Positions 52,234 through 64,000 of a stretch of 64,000 bases of DNA are shown one piece after another (the first letter of the stretch is position 1; every line of letters begins with the position of its first letter). The translations under genes were made by a program, and so were the position numbers. Under the pieces are notes generated by a model, which had not been told where the DNA came from, searched no databases, and saw nothing but the letters and a program-made list of their open reading frames with translations. Origin of the DNA: Nectonema munidae (taxonomy: Eukaryota; Nematomorpha; Nectonematoida; Nectonematidae); the NCBI GenBank assembly GCA_030549495.1, contig JAUIRK010000928.1, positions 695,001 through 759,000 on the forward strand. Reading direction: 5' to 3'.

Positions 52234-55200
52234 GTAAAATCTATGTTTTATAAAAATTTGTCATTTTTCTTTCAAATTGTTATTCTTCTTTAAAAACTTT
52301 TTCATTATCATCTTATAAACTTTGTTGTAACCAAGCTCACTTAACAATTAGCTGAATAACCATATTGCAAAAAATAAACAGTGAATAATCAAAATTCAAA
52401 AAGTATACGCAATATTTAGTATTGCTAAAATTTCACTTAATCATGAATCATATAATTAAAGAAATTAAAATATTAAAATTAGTTATACCACAACCAATGT
52501 GTACATATCTGTCTCTCACAAACTTAGCACAAAATGTTGCTGGGATTTGGGAAACTATTGTTTAGATTTTTCTACCTCAGTATCTACGTTTCTTTTGAGC
52601 TATAATGATTGATGAAAAAACAAGATTTTGATATTAAAAAAAGTTTTCAACTTGCATTTTCAATATTTTAGAGTAAAATAAAAGTTTTTAAAAAAAAATT
52701 GGGATCCCCATTTCATTGCGGTGGAGATGAACTGAGCTTGCAAGTCTGATCATCTGGCAGTTGTTTGGTGATGCGTGTTATAGACCAACTTGGGTCGATT
52801 TTCTAAAGCTTTTCAAATTGCAGAAAAATTAGAGCATCACAAATGAAGTTTAATTTTTCCTTTTAATATGTCGAGAAAGAAGAGGAATTCTGCTTTTCAT
52901 ATTTCAAACTTATGTGATTTTCCAATTAAAATAGTAAGTTTTAATTTTTCCCTGATATAGTAAAAATGCATTACAGTTTAATTATGTCGAATTTTGAGTG
53001 ATGGCAATTTAATTTGATTCATGAATTTCAACACAAAATATAAACATGCATAAATATTTTTGGCACTTGCTTGCATGGTCTCTCTCCCCCTCTCCAGTTG
53101 TCGTCACCCTAAAAAATGGAGTTGTTTAACTTTTGTAAATTTCGATTTTTTTTAATTTTTTTTATCCAATTACTAAATAATAAAAATTTCAATGGATACT
53201 TTTTTTGTAAAAAATATTTTCTCTTCAGCTGTCGTAAAAAATTAAGCATGCCTAAATTTGCACTCAATTTTTTATAAAATAATCAAAATATTGAAATATA
53301 TTTAGTTTAGTTCGTTTACCAGCTAGTTATCACGCATTGTTATATAATTAAAAAACCTACACCTCACATCATTGTTAAGATATGGCAAAATATTTTATGC
53401 ACGCATTCACCTCCACGGCCCTTTAAAAATGGTATTTGGGTACCCACAATTGAAGGTACCAGCATACCGGCGCGCCACTAATATGTACATCAAATATTGG
53501 CTACCTGCAAATTATCATGAAAAAGTTAGTGCAAATATTGCGTGTTAATTATTTTTTTAATTATAATGTTTTTAAAATGTAATATAATAATAATAATAAA
53601 TAACATCTTATCAAATTTTTGAAAAGCACTTGTCTATAATTTAGTTAAGTAAAGTATTGTTTGTGACATTCGTAGCCATCCTTTCGGATATAGTGGTTGC
53701 GCTCAGAATGCTGAGTCCAGGATCTACTTGGACTTTTCATCTCACTAAACGCTTAACACCGCCCCTCGTTACTGCATACCTATACTTTGATGTGTATTAT
53801 TTTACAAAAATGTTTCAAATATATAAATACTGTTAAATGAAATATACAATCCTAACGTGAACGCTCCCAAAGTGGGAAACAATCTAAAAGTTAGAATCGG
53901 TCGCCAGAGTACTACCTAACCGTAATTACCCTTGAATTCTTCAGAGGAAGAAAACCAGGATAAAATATATCACATAGCTTAGTTTTGTGTAATAAAAAAA
54001 TTGTACAGTGCTGAAAACTATTATTCTTCTGTTTGCGAAGGATATAGTTTATAAAATTCTGCTTCCGGATTCCAAGAAACACCCGCTCTGCTAGCTTCTG
54101 TGAGAGATTTTTTGACTTGATTGTGAATAATCTTTAACAAAAATTGGACACTATAGAGCAGTAATCGATCGATAGTTTACTCCATTTTCTGTCTTACGCA
54201 TTTGATGTTAAAGTTCATTTTAATTGAATGAAATTTGTTAATTTAAAAAACTTTCAGCCGAAATTGAACACTAATGTCTCATGAAATAAAGTTTTTGTGT
54301 TCTAAGTTATAAACTAAATCGTTGAAATAGCTAAGAATATCATTAATTTACAAAAACACGAGACATAAATGGTTATCGTCTTTTATATAGCAAAATATAT
54401 TATTCGTCTCTTTTTTATCGAATCAAATGGGTTAATACTTAATATAAAGAAGAAGAAAAAGATTTATTAATAGTAGCAAGCAAAGATATAATATGGAGAG
54501 TCAATGCTAAATACAATACAATACAATACAATACACGAGTGCATAAAGTAAATATGTAGAGTAATGTAAAGAGTAAAGAGAAGCCAATTATGCAGAATAA
54601 TTATAAAAATGATAATTACGCTTCTTTTACAAGTAACGAATCATAAAATGTGATTATAAAACTTTCTCTAAATTATTTTTGATTGATACCTCAACTACCT
54701 CCTCCAAAAACTCATCTAAGCAAGCATAACTTGAGAAATATTATCGTTATTATTATAATGAACTCTCATCACATCACTTTACCATTTTTTAAACTAACAG
54801 ATCTTCCACTCATCCTTTCAAATTTGCAAAAAGTCAAAAAAGTGATCATCGTTTTGTCTGGAAAAGGTGGCGTTGGCAAGAGTACTGTGTCTGCGTGTCT
54901 GGCTCGAAGCTTTGCTCGAAAATGCGATTCCTCTTATAATGTAAATTTTCTCCTTTTATCGAATCCTCTTTCATTTTTCATCATTTTATAATAAATCTTC
55001 CACAACTTTTTTTTTAAAATCAATTTAGCGTAAAGTCATAGCTTCATACTTCAACCCAACTTTTTTACATCTAGTACTTTGGTCTAACCATCTCCTAGAA
55101 TTATAGGCTGCTGAAAACTAAATTAAAAATTTCATTCTGTTTTTTAATATCTTTGAAATTTTTTTATTCATTTTTCTCATATGTGCATATGAATATAATA

Positions 55201-58200
55201 GTTAAGGTAAGGCCTTTTTTGCGGATGGACTAGCAAGTGGATTTTGACATAAGAATGCAAACAATGGAGGTTCTCCACATCTACCGGTATGGAGGGGAGG
55301 GTGTGGATCTGATGTGAGTTCATTCTCTATAAATACGAATTTTTATGATCCACAGTCAGTGTTTCAACTCCTAATAAAGGAAAGGTCACAAGCTAATCGT
55401 TATACTGTGTTCCAATGTTGACACCATGAAATAAATTTTCCCATATTTTGCTCACAACCACATTTTATTGTACAACTGAATAAAGTCAGAAATACTCCAT
55501 GAGTTTTCAGGGCAATAGCCCATCTGAGTGAAAAGAATTCTAGTTTTTTGGGGAAGAAAATTTTTTTGCGATTGGCGTTTTGGTTGCAAGCTCTATATTC
55601 GAGCACTACATGTGGGTGAGGATTTATTTTTGTATCAAGACAGCTTTTTCACTGCTTTCTATAATTTTAAATGTACTATTTGTTCATTCAAATTCCATTT
55701 TTTATACGGGATAATGTTTGAAACAATTGCACTTATAAACAGGGCTGCAGAAGCGAAACAAAAACATCTACTACAAACAAAAAATCCGACTGCCACTTTC
55801 GACTCTGTCTCCTAAATTTTATTGGAGACCGATCTCGATTCCTATCCCTTTAATAAAATTTCCGAAGGCTTCACCGACTCCAACTTCGCAGCCATGCTTC
55901 AAACTATCACAAAGTTGTTTGAAGAGCTATTTTAGGTTTGTCCAAATTGATAGTGATTGGGAAGAGACTTAAAAATATTAACTTTATTTTTAGTACAATG
56001 CAATTGCTCTTTAAATAATATTTATATCTATCAGATCTAGGAATTGAATAAAGGACCAAACTTATATATTTGCATTGGATAAAGTAAAAGATCGTGTAAC
56101 TTTGGTTATAATGAGGAAAGAAAAGGAAAAAAGGTATACTTATCCAAATATCCCTCAATTAGTTCGTGGATAAATTTTACATGACCTAAATCCAACTTAG
56201 AAGAAGATGCTAAGTTCATAAAATCTAAGATACGTAAAACTTCTGAAACTCTTCTTCTTCTGGTATCATGGAGTCTAGATCAAAGGATAAAAAACCATAC
56301 TTGAGCAGCTGTTTGTTAGTATTGCGCTCATTGGACACATCTACCTTTTTGAAAGGAAAGCTGGAAATGTTCTCATTTAAAATTTTCAAAGTAAGGTAAT
56401 TTTTATACGCCAAAGTTGTTTATCAAATCTTGGAGTAAGTAACACAAACGCCTATGTCATAAATGTCGCAAGGCATCGTATCCACAACTAGAAAAAAGTT
56501 ACATTATTCAAAGCCGAACCGAATTTGATTCCATAAGTTTTAGACAAACTTCGATCATTTAGAACATTTTTGACTTGAAAGTTGTATATTGAAGCAATTC
56601 TTAGAGTAAATCACAGAGAAATGTATTTTTCATTTGTTCACGATTTGAAGGACTAAAACACTCATTGAATCTCCTATTATAATAGTAATAATGGTAGCAT
56701 CAAATTTATTTACATTCAGAGATATTCCATACATTTCTTTACACTTAATATCATGCATCATCATCCTACTCTTTTAACAAGACTGCATCTACGCATTAAA
56801 ACTGAAGAAAGATTAGCCCTGTAGATTGAGTGGAGGAATATTTCCCAATTATGTGTATATATATAGCTTATCTTTACTTTCCTTACATATTGAATTTCAG
56901 TAAAAACTAAGATTCGTTGTGAAACTAAGTTTAGGCATATTTACTAGCTAGGTTGGTTAAAATGACTGTTATTTTCTCTCTCTCTGCAATGACACCACCT
57001 CTGAGGTTGGATATCTACTCCTACGGCGGTAGAGAGTCTGTTTTAAGAAGTTTGAATTATAAAAAAATATAATGAATATTTAAAGTTTATGATAACTTAT
57101 AACATTTTACATTTAAGTTAACTTTACATGTCTAGCAAAATACTTTAGCATGAAGCAAAAACAAAAAAAAATTATAAGTATTTTTTGACATACACTTCTC
57201 TTTAAGGTTTATTTGTTTGGTTGATTTAAAAATTTTATTGAGCTTTTACTATGCTTAATTTTGGAACACTTTTTATAATGTATATAAAGAATTTTGAAAA
57301 CAAACTAAATTCAATAATAAATATATAAGAGAATATTTTTTGTAAAATTATCATTTTCCACCAATCGGGTCTAATTGGTTAGTGCAAGAAATTATTGGTG
57401 ATTACGTGTTTTTCAATTACATAATTTATATCTACCTAACTTATAGGTAGGCCTTTTGGATTTAGATCTTTGTGGACCATCAATTCCAAGAATGATGGGC
57501 CTAGAGGGTGAAAGCGTTCATCAAAGTTCATCTGGTTGGTCTGCAATAGTAAGTTTTTGTTAAAAATAAAAAAAACTTTATGACAACGTTTTATCACGTA
57601 TTTCTTAGATGGCTGAAGAGAATTTGTCTGTTATGTCAGTTGGATTTTTGCTAGGAAGTTTAGATGATGCTGTTATATGGAGAGGAGCAAAGAAAAATGG
57701 TTAATTTTGACATATTTTTCGGGTCTAGCTAGGACATTTACCAGTGAGGATAACTATCTCCTAAGAGAGTTATGTTGCCTAAAACTAACTAGTTAATAAT
57801 CGTATAATTAACTAATTGACTAACTATGGGTATCGCATTCAAGGGAAGAATATTCTTCCATAACCGGATAGATGATAGCGATATCACTACGAGGAATTGA
57901 ATCAGTGATAGCAGAATCAAGGCCCTACCCTCCAAGCACTAGGCTATCTTCTGATGAAAATTATTTAATAACGGAGAACTTCCTCACTTGAATAGCAATT
58001 ACATTTTTATTCACTTGGTTTAAGATGTAGGTAGTTCGTTTTAGTAAATGAATAATATATCTTAACATTTTATTCGTAGCATCATTTTCTCCACCTAAAT
58101 TTCCAAAAATAATTCAGAATTGGTTTTTCATTATGCATTGTAAATGATTAATTTTTTAATTAGACAATATATTTTATGATCAAATAGTTTGATGTTTGCA

Positions 58201-60478
58201 AACTATCGATAACCTAACCCATTCACTTATGGTGAAAGCCATGCAAAATAGTTAACCTACTTACTTTGTGGGGAAACCGTTTAGCAGAAGCTTGGATCTG
58301 ACTCATTTACATGTATTATATATTATAAATATATATATATTATTTCTAGCCATATGTAGAAGCCAGCAGTACCTTATGGTGGATTTTGCAGGTGGGCTGA
58401 AATTACACTGGTTTATCGCTGCTGCTGCGAAAGTGAAACAAAATTCTACACTTTTCCCTGAGTGCTTTTATGGAGATACTTTCTCAGTTTAAACAAAGCT
58501 TTGCTTTGAACTGATAGATTATACTCATATAGAGATAGCATAATTTAGGGACTAACAACAACAACAACAACAACATTAAATAGTTTGTTTCCTATGCTAA
58601 CGAGCAAAACAAAGTGACTTCCATATGTCTAAAAATGTATTGTATACCCCTTTAAAGATAATTTTTTCTTTATAAAAAAGGCTGTGCCAATTTCTTTTTG
58701 CTCGAGTAAAACTACATATGGTGGTATTTCGTTCTATAAAAACATCTTTCATACGTGTAGATTATTGTGATCAGAACAGGCAGTATTCTCTATTTATGCA
58801 AAAAAAAATGTTACTGAGAAGGCATGAATAAAAGTTGAAAGATGTAAATAAGGAAATAAAAAGTAAAACTTTTGTTCGAAATAAGTTCTAACAGTCTTCT
58901 TCAGATAAACACAACAGTTAAATGCCAGGAGTAGAAAACAAAGAACAGAGCGTGCGAAAGAAGTTATTCTATATTTATTTATATTTCATTTGAAATTTTT
59001 TAAATGAAAATATCTGTGATTTTTATTTTCTACTTATATAAGGTTTTATATATAAGGTATATGTTTGTGGGTTGAATTGCAAGCAGTTAGCTAATTCGAT
59101 TAACGTTATCATACATGCCTAACAAATCCAAGACCTGTTTCCACCTTTTTGGGTTTCATCAGTTGGATGGGGTTAGAAACTCCCATTTCTTGGAATCAAA
59201 CACAGCCTGGTAGTTGAAGGCGCAGAACACTATCTGAAGGCCTCGACTAATGAGCTATGATATATTGTATTGCACGCATAGTCAAAAATAGATCTCATTT
59301 GACTTCTTGCTATTTGTTGGTAGTTTTATATATCGTTAATGAAAGTACCTGAAACACTTGTTTATCGTGAAATTGATTCAAACAATTTTTAAATATCATT
59401 TTGTTCTTTCGTATAAGAAATTTTGTTTTAATGAAATATTTTGATGCGAAGAATGCTAAAATAAATATAAGAATTTTTCCGATTTACTTATATTTTTCTT
59501 TAGTATTTAAATTTAGATGGAGTTTTTCCTCTTGTTTTTAGAAGAAAATTTTCATAGTGAACAGCATTCAGAACTAAATATTTTAAAGAAATTTTGTTTG
59601 AATAAATTTCATGTATCCTTATGTTTGACATTTAACTAAACAACTTGTTAACTTGTACTCGCATAAGTTGTCTTTTATTTTCTTCTTGTTTATTTATCTT
59701 ATGGGATTCAAAAATATGTTTTACTTACTTTTATTCCTTGATTGTTATATTTAAAGGTCTTATTAAACAGTTTTTAAGAGATGTTGATTGGGGTGAATTA
59801 GATTATTTGATCATTGATGTTCCTCCCGGCACTTCCGATGAACACATAACTTCTGTATCCATTCTCCAAAAAGCTGTTTCTCTTGGCGCTATCGTTGTTA
59901 CTACTCCTCAAGTGAATAACTTTGATTGTTAAACTTTCGTTTATATTTTATACATTAATAACTTGGTTTTAAAATTTTTGTTTGCCATTTTCAAAAGGTT
60001 TCAATTTTTAATTTTTCAAAATATGACCCCCTTTGAAATGTTCTTCAATTAATCTTATAATTATTTTAAATGTCCATTTTTTATTTAGGAATTATCAATA
60101 CTCGATGTCCAAAAAGAAATTACTTTTTGTAAAAAGCTGAAACTGAAGTTGATCGGTGTTGTTGAAAATATGAGTTATTTTATGTGCCCTAATTGTAACG
60201 CATCTTCTACTATTTATCCATCTCAGTCTGGTGGTGCTGAAAAATTATGCAAAGACGTTACAGCCGATCTTTTAGTGAAAATTCCTCTTGATCCGACATT
60301 AGGTATGCTTCTTCTTTGACATTTTTATTGCAAAATTTCAACCATTGCATATTAAGGTAAATCATGTGATGAAGGAACTTCCTTTTTTGATTTATATCCA
60401 GAACATCAAATTACCCAATCTTACGATTATTTATGTGAAAAAGTGCAAAATTTCTTTGAAAACAACTCTTATAAATGA
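52129..60478 (+). CDS. NUBP1 (cytosolic Fe-S cluster assembly scaffold ATPase)
   Basis: NUBP1 (Nbp35) is a P-loop ATPase that, with NUBP2, assembles [4Fe-4S] clusters for cytosolic and nuclear proteins. Exons: 52129-52233, 54801-54940, 57447-57548, 57609-57699, 59757-59911, 60089-60302 and 60357-60478, about 307 codons, all in phase. Features in order: N-terminal cluster motif C-x13-C-x2-C-x5-C ([10 protein letters not shown]), which separates NUBP1 from NUBP2; deviant Walker [93 protein letters not shown] with the CxxC that bridges the dimer cluster; GGAEKLCKD; and [18 protein letters not shown]. The end is TGA at 60478. The exon with the ATG (about 5 residues expected) was not found. The donor after 57699 is GTTAAT, a weak match. 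Confidence 0.96.
54510..54535. repeat. (AATAC)n microsatellite
   Basis: About five ATACA/AATAC units in a NUBP1 intron, possibly the tail of a lost retroposon. Confidence 0.8.
54801..54940 (+). CDS. NUBP1 exon with Walker A
   Basis: Acceptor TTTTTTAAACTAACAG, donor GTAAAT. AT completes an aspartate codon, then [40 protein letters not shown]. The P-loop GKGGVGKST is intact. Confidence 0.96.
55740..55896. mobile_element. Short MITE, 157 bp, in NUBP1 intron
   Basis: Ends CAGGGCTGCAGAAG and (right, inward) CATGGCTGCGAAG. Internal GACTC/GTCTCC repeats match the common hAT MITE style. Flanks cttataaa and cttcaaac agree at 5 of 8 bases, so the duplication is uncertain. Confidence 0.55.
57447..57548 (+). 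CDS. NUBP1 exon, [15 protein letters not shown]
   Basis: Acceptor TTATAG, donor GTAAGT (consensus). 34 codons in phase 0 with the nucleotide-binding D and the CGPSIP motif. Confidence 0.95.
57609..57699 (+). CDS. NUBP1 exon, [14 protein letters not shown]
   Basis: Acceptor TATTTCTTAG, donor GTTAAT (weak beyond GT). It reads [30 protein letters not shown] plus one base. The intron before it is only 60 bp. Confidence 0.94.
57850..57955 (-). repeat. Possible tRNA-derived SINE
   Basis: Minus strand: AGCCTAGTGCTTGGAGGG (A-box-like) and TGATTCAATTCCTCG (B-box-like), about 30 bases apart. It lies in a NUBP1 intron, and only this copy was recognised. Confidence 0.4.
59100..59270 (-). repeat. Possible tRNA-derived SINE
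   Basis: Minus strand: TAGCTCATTAGTCGAGGCC (A box) and GTGTTTGATTCCAAG (B box) about 45 bases on. It is not clearly the same family as the 33-52 kb SINE. Confidence 0.45.
59757..59911 (+). CDS. NUBP1 exon with [12 protein letters not shown]
   Basis: Acceptor TATATTTAAAG, donor GTGAAT. GT completes a glycine codon, then [51 protein letters not shown]. The Walker B-like ID and PPGTSDEH switch motif are intact. Confidence 0.96.
60089..60302 (+). CDS. NUBP1 exon with C-terminal CPNC
   Basis: Acceptor TTTTTATTTAG, donor GTATGC. It reads [49 protein letters not shown]...PLDPTL. It holds the CxxC for the dimer-bridging cluster. Confidence 0.96.
60357..60478 (+). CDS. NUBP1 terminal exon
   Basis: Acceptor GCATATTAAG. 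GT completes a glycine codon, then [39 protein letters not shown] and TGA. Confidence 0.94.
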
Positions 60479-60484
60479 ATGTCT

Positions 60485-60490
60485 AATAAA
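60485..60490 (+). promoter_or_regulatory. NUBP1 poly(A) signal candidate
   Basis: AATAAA seven bases past the stop. It is a canonical hexamer but so close that a later signal may be the one used. Confidence 0.5.
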
Positions 60491-61304
60491 AATTATTTAT
60501 AGTTTATTTGAAAGAGTAATGTGATTTATTTTGCCATAAGAAGATACAAAGTATAAAATGAATGCCTTCCAAAAGGGAATTTTTGTGTCTTATTTGTAGC
60601 ATAGTTTATAGAATTTGAAATTAATAATAACCATATACCTAATTGTGAATTATCTTATATTTAATATTTTAACCTGTAGGTGTCTTTGATTGTTTTAGGA
60701 GGCATGGTACATATAATTATTTTTTGGTACATATATAATTTTGTTGCATATACTAAATAAGATTAGCTGGCTGTAAAAGTAAGAGACGTCAATTGTAATG
60801 AATATATCTGTAAGAGAGGTACTTTAAGGTTGTAAAGGACAAAACTTCACAGCGTTATGAATTTTGAAACTTGACATTAATTAAAACAACCACTTCTGGA
60901 AAAATATTCTGTCACATTTTTTAAAAAACAAACTAAAGCTATATATTTTTTTATATTAAATGGTAAATTAATTTTAATTGGAGCTTTGGGCTTGAATTAT
61001 CCTATTTCTTTATTTGCGGTTCAGTCTTGATAAGTGCTACCCTCAAATCATGTTTCGGTTGCAGACTGAGCTTCAACATTAGCTTTTAGTTTTGATGGCG
61101 GTCAGAGCTGCAAATCGTGATTCACACAAATTGGCTGTAGCTAAAAGCATCAACACTTTCTATAAAGTTTATACAAAACATCGAATTAAAAATTTATATG
61201 TAATGTTAGGCGAAATTTTGTAAAAAAAAAGTTTGAAACTTTTTAGATTTTAAATGCTCAGCAGTCCTGTTTATTCAACCTTTTATAGCCTTATATATTT
61301 TTAA

Positions 61305-61396
61305 GGAATCGGAATAAAAGTATCGAGATTTTCCGAAAAAACTTCGAAAAATCAGGATTATTACGAATCCTAATTCCGATTACCTCGGATCACTAG
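61305..61396 (-). mobile_element. hAT-like terminal fragment
   Basis: Minus strand starts CTAGTGATCCGAGGTAATCG and carries repeated GAATCGGAAT-like units, as in hAT MITEs. No second end with a target duplication was found. Confidence 0.4.
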
Positions 61397-61544
61397 TTCA
61401 TACATACACCTCTTAAAATAATATAAAAACATGGATATCTTGATAAGAGACTTAAAAGTATCTTTATTCTTTAAAACAATATCGTAAATTAAGCCTAGAT
61501 AAAAAAAAATGAGCTGTATTATGCTCAGTAGAACGGTTGTTTCT

Positions 61545-61690
61545 CAACCTAGAAGGAATTTAACTGCTCCTTAGGGGTAAGGATGAATCTACAAACCGTC
61601 AGAATCTAACTGAGGAGATCAGAAGAGATAAAACTATTAATATTTTTATTTATAAATATTAAAACAAGTAGCATTTTTATATCAAAAGTG
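61545..61690 (-). mobile_element. hAT-like nonautonomous fragment (family of 8883-9288)
   Basis: The minus strand shares TTTTATCTCTTCTGATCTCC, TTCTGACGGTTTGTAG and GGTTGAGAAAC with the element at 9160-9285, in inverted orientation. It abuts the 5' end of LINE copy 3. Confidence 0.6.
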
Positions 61691-61692
61691 TG

Positions 61693-64000
61693 TAATTCTC
61701 AATCACATGTCTGTTGTAATTGTAATGCTTCCAGTGCATTTAACGATAAAAGTTGTCCTAATTTAAAGAAAAAAACCGTGTATAACAAATTTTATTGCTA
61801 CAAAGTTTTAAATTTATATATCAAAAGTATAAATGACTCTGAAAATCATACAAAGAAAGTCTAAGGACGCTTTTAATAATCTTTCAATCTTTATTGAAAA
61901 ATATAAATATGACATTATATTAATTAACGAACCGTATCTGTATAATAATATGTTTCCTAACATGATTAGTCTTTTGTATCTAGATCTTTACCTGCTCTTA
62001 CTGCCATCGTATATAAAAAATGTTTAGATATATTTCTTCTTCATGAATATTCTAATGATTTTATAACTACTATTCACTGTAAGTCTAAATCCACTAGTTT
62101 TATTTGCATTTGTGTTTATTTTCCTCCATATTCTAATTCCTATATTAACTTTTCTCAGATCTTCAAAGATATTCCTTTTTCAAACATCTTGATTATTGGT
62201 GATATGAATGCCCGACACTCTTTATGGGATTTTAAAACCAATTCAAGAGGTAGGCTTTTATATGATAAAATTATTGAGCATAGCCTTAATATAATTGACT
62301 CAGTTAAAGATCCTACCTTTATTAGTCTGAGAACAGACATCAATTTAAGTTCACATATTGATCTAACTTTGTGTAGTGATGTAATGAAAAATTTCATACA
62401 AAGTTGGAGAATACTTGATGAAATTTCAATGTCTGATCATAAATTTATTGAAGTTCATGTTGATTTTGAACTAATTTCTCTTGAAAACAATTTTAGGAAA
62501 ATTTTTAATACTAAAATCTTTACAGAAAACCTAAAATATGAGATTGGTGAAAACTCTGATATTTTTAAAGATAAAATAATATATAATAGTTTTGATATTG
62601 AAGTATTTGCCGAAAAATTGACACAGGATCTAATACATGCTTCCAATAGAAATTCCTTTTCAATCAAATGCAATAACAACTTTTGGTGTCCCACTTTGTA
62701 TCAACTTAGAAAGAAGCTAAGGTTTGCATACAAACAGTTCAAAAAAAGTAAAAATGATTTGGAAATTTATCTTAACACTAAAAGATTTTGCAGGAATAAA
62801 ATAAATTTTTTTAAAAAAGAACAATGGAAACGATTCTTAGATTTCGACAGAAACACTTTTTGGAAAAAAATAAAATCTATAACAAATCTCAAACGCCAAA
62901 CAGATCCTAAATATTTTATTTTAGCAGATAACTCCCCTGCTACAATCTCATCTAACTCGATGAATATCATTAACCATTTCTTTCCAAACGTCTCAATATG
63001 TACCTTTGTATAATCAGGAACATTGCCTTGTTGAAATTTCATCTGAAGAACTTTATTTCTATCTTAAAAATACTAGAAGAAAATCCGCACCTGGTTATGA
63101 TAAAATAACCTTCAACCTAATAAAACTTTCTCTCCCGATCATTGAATCCTTTCTTTCGAAACTATACAACTCCATCTTTAAATTCTCTTTCTTTCCTAAT
63201 ATTTTTTAAATTGACGAAGTTCTCTTAATCCCTCAACTTAATTCTCAAAATTAAAGTATCGAAAACTGGAGACCTATTACCCTTTTACATTGTATGGGCA
63301 AGTTTTGTGAAAAAATTGTAAGATTGAGAAGATCACATAGAGAAAACTAATTGTCTCAATAAAAACCAATTTGCTTATGTCTCATAAAATTCTTCAGAAA
63401 TTGCTATAGACCGTTCAATCTCAACTATTTATATATGTTTTAAGTATGACTTGTCTCTAACAACCTTTTTTTATTGATTTTAAAGGTGCCTTCAACTCAG
63501 CGTGTCACTCTTGCATTACAAGAAACATGCAAAAAATGAAATTTCCCAGCTACCTGATTGAATTGATTAGGTCATATCTTGAAGGCAGAAATGTTTTCAT
63601 TACAAGTGCTACAGACGTCAAAAAAACTTAAATGCTTCTACTCCACATGGAGCTTGTGTATCTGATTTGAATTTTTGGAAGAAAATAATTGTTTTTACCA
63701 AAGTTACTCAGATGATCTCTTAATTGCCATTGAAGGACCTTGTTCGACTAAAAATCTAATTAAACTAAGTCTACTACTTGAAGAAGTTAAATCATTTGCA
63801 TGTATTCTAAATCTAACTATTAAATGTCCCCACCTCTATTTTAGTAATGTAAACTTTTCTCCTTCCTTATCTATCAAATATCTGGGAGTCTTTTTCACCT
63901 CTAAACTTAATTAGAGCTTTCACTTTGAAACAATTTACTCTAAATGTTTCCAAAAGTTAAAACAATCAATGATTTCTTTTAGCCAAACCATTTTGTTTTC
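61693..64000 (+). mobile_element. I-group LINE, copy 3 (distant, broken, runs off window)
   Basis: It opens with an ORF1 tail (CCNCNASSAFNDKSC, third-knuckle style). ORF2 pieces follow in several frames: YKYDIILINEPYLYNN (catalytic E), IIGDMNARHSLWDFKT, SSHIDLTLCSD, ISMSDHKFIEVH (endonuclease); RRKSAPGYDKITFN, ENWRPITLLHCMGK, FKGAFNSACHS, QSYSDDLLIAIEG and IKYLGVFF (RT). At least five frame changes or stops occur. It has the same YSDD core and domain order as copies 1 and 2 but is T-rich rather than C-rich in the sense strand, so it is a different family of the same group. RNase H would lie beyond the window. Confidence 0.88.
62189..63013 (+). pseudogene. LINE copy 3 endonuclease to linker segment
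   Basis: This 274-residue open piece starts MIIGDMNARHSLWDFKTNSR and includes SSHIDLTLCSD and MSDHKFIEVHVDF, the second half of an APE-type endonuclease. A basic linker leads toward the RT (FWKKIKSITNLKRQTDPKYF). The first endonuclease motifs sit upstream in another frame (61833-62027). Confidence 0.85.

Noticed and set aside
53395-53485. GGCGCGCCACTAA terminus considered as a MITE
   Set aside because: Only one end is visible; boundaries are unsupported.
1-64000. CRISPR arrays, riboswitches, LTR or capsid-bearing elements
   Set aside because: No regularly spaced repeats, no protease-integrase or capsid-type frames and no paired LTRs were seen; the gene structure is eukaryotic.

Overview
The window is AT-rich animal DNA. 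It has intron-rich host genes with GT-AG splice sites and a crowd of LINEs, DNA transposons, MITEs and tRNA-derived SINEs. The gene content (ORC2, NUBP1 and a SMOC-like protein) and the transposon mix point to an invertebrate; an arthropod is plausible, but the species cannot be fixed from sequence alone. I saw no bacterial operon, CRISPR array, LTR element or Polinton-like element.

Host genes. (1) 1.5-5.0 kb, + strand: two exons of a SMOC/SPARC-family extracellular calcium-binding protein, carrying a pair of EF hands. (2) 19.7-36.6 kb, - strand: the C-terminal seven exons of ORC2, a subunit of the origin recognition complex. All six splice junctions agree in phase, and the 5' exons were not found. 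(3) 52.1-60.5 kb, + strand: seven exons of NUBP1, the cytosolic iron-sulphur scaffold ATPase, complete from the N-terminal four-cysteine motif to the stop; the exon holding the ATG was not found. (4) A tRNA-Leu(AAG) gene at 15960-16041, - strand. (5) A possible small coiled-coil gene at 41.1-41.5 kb, - strand.

Mobile DNA. 9.5-15.9 kb is a nest: an old RTE-like LINE with a PHD-like zinc finger inside its reverse transcriptase is split by a full-length LINE of the I group (10548-15646). That inner LINE has two open ORFs, an 11-bp target duplication and a (TACC)n tail. A second full-length but decayed relative lies at 42006-47134 with a perfect 14-bp target duplication. A third, more distant relative fills 61.7 kb to the window end. 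An ORF1 remnant at 48.5-51.4 kb is interrupted by a hAT MITE and a pogo-like element. A CR1/Jockey-like LINE sits in an ORC2 intron at 24.8-27.3 kb. DNA transposons include a hAT relic at 31.9-33.2 kb, an internally deleted hAT at 16.4-17.4 kb, a piggyBac relic at 18.8-19.4 kb, a pogo relic at 50.3-51.2 kb and several MITEs with 8-bp target duplications. Four copies of one tRNA-derived SINE family were found.

The most interesting signals belong to the I-group LINEs: a 3' hairpin with a compensatory base-pair change between copies, a conserved 7-base ATGCTAA overlap between ORF1 and ORF2, and an [FY]SDD reverse-transcriptase core shared by three copies. Also notable are long C or G runs that tend to lie just inside hAT-type termini, and an unrecognised cysteine-rich protein relic at 34.7-35.3 kb.
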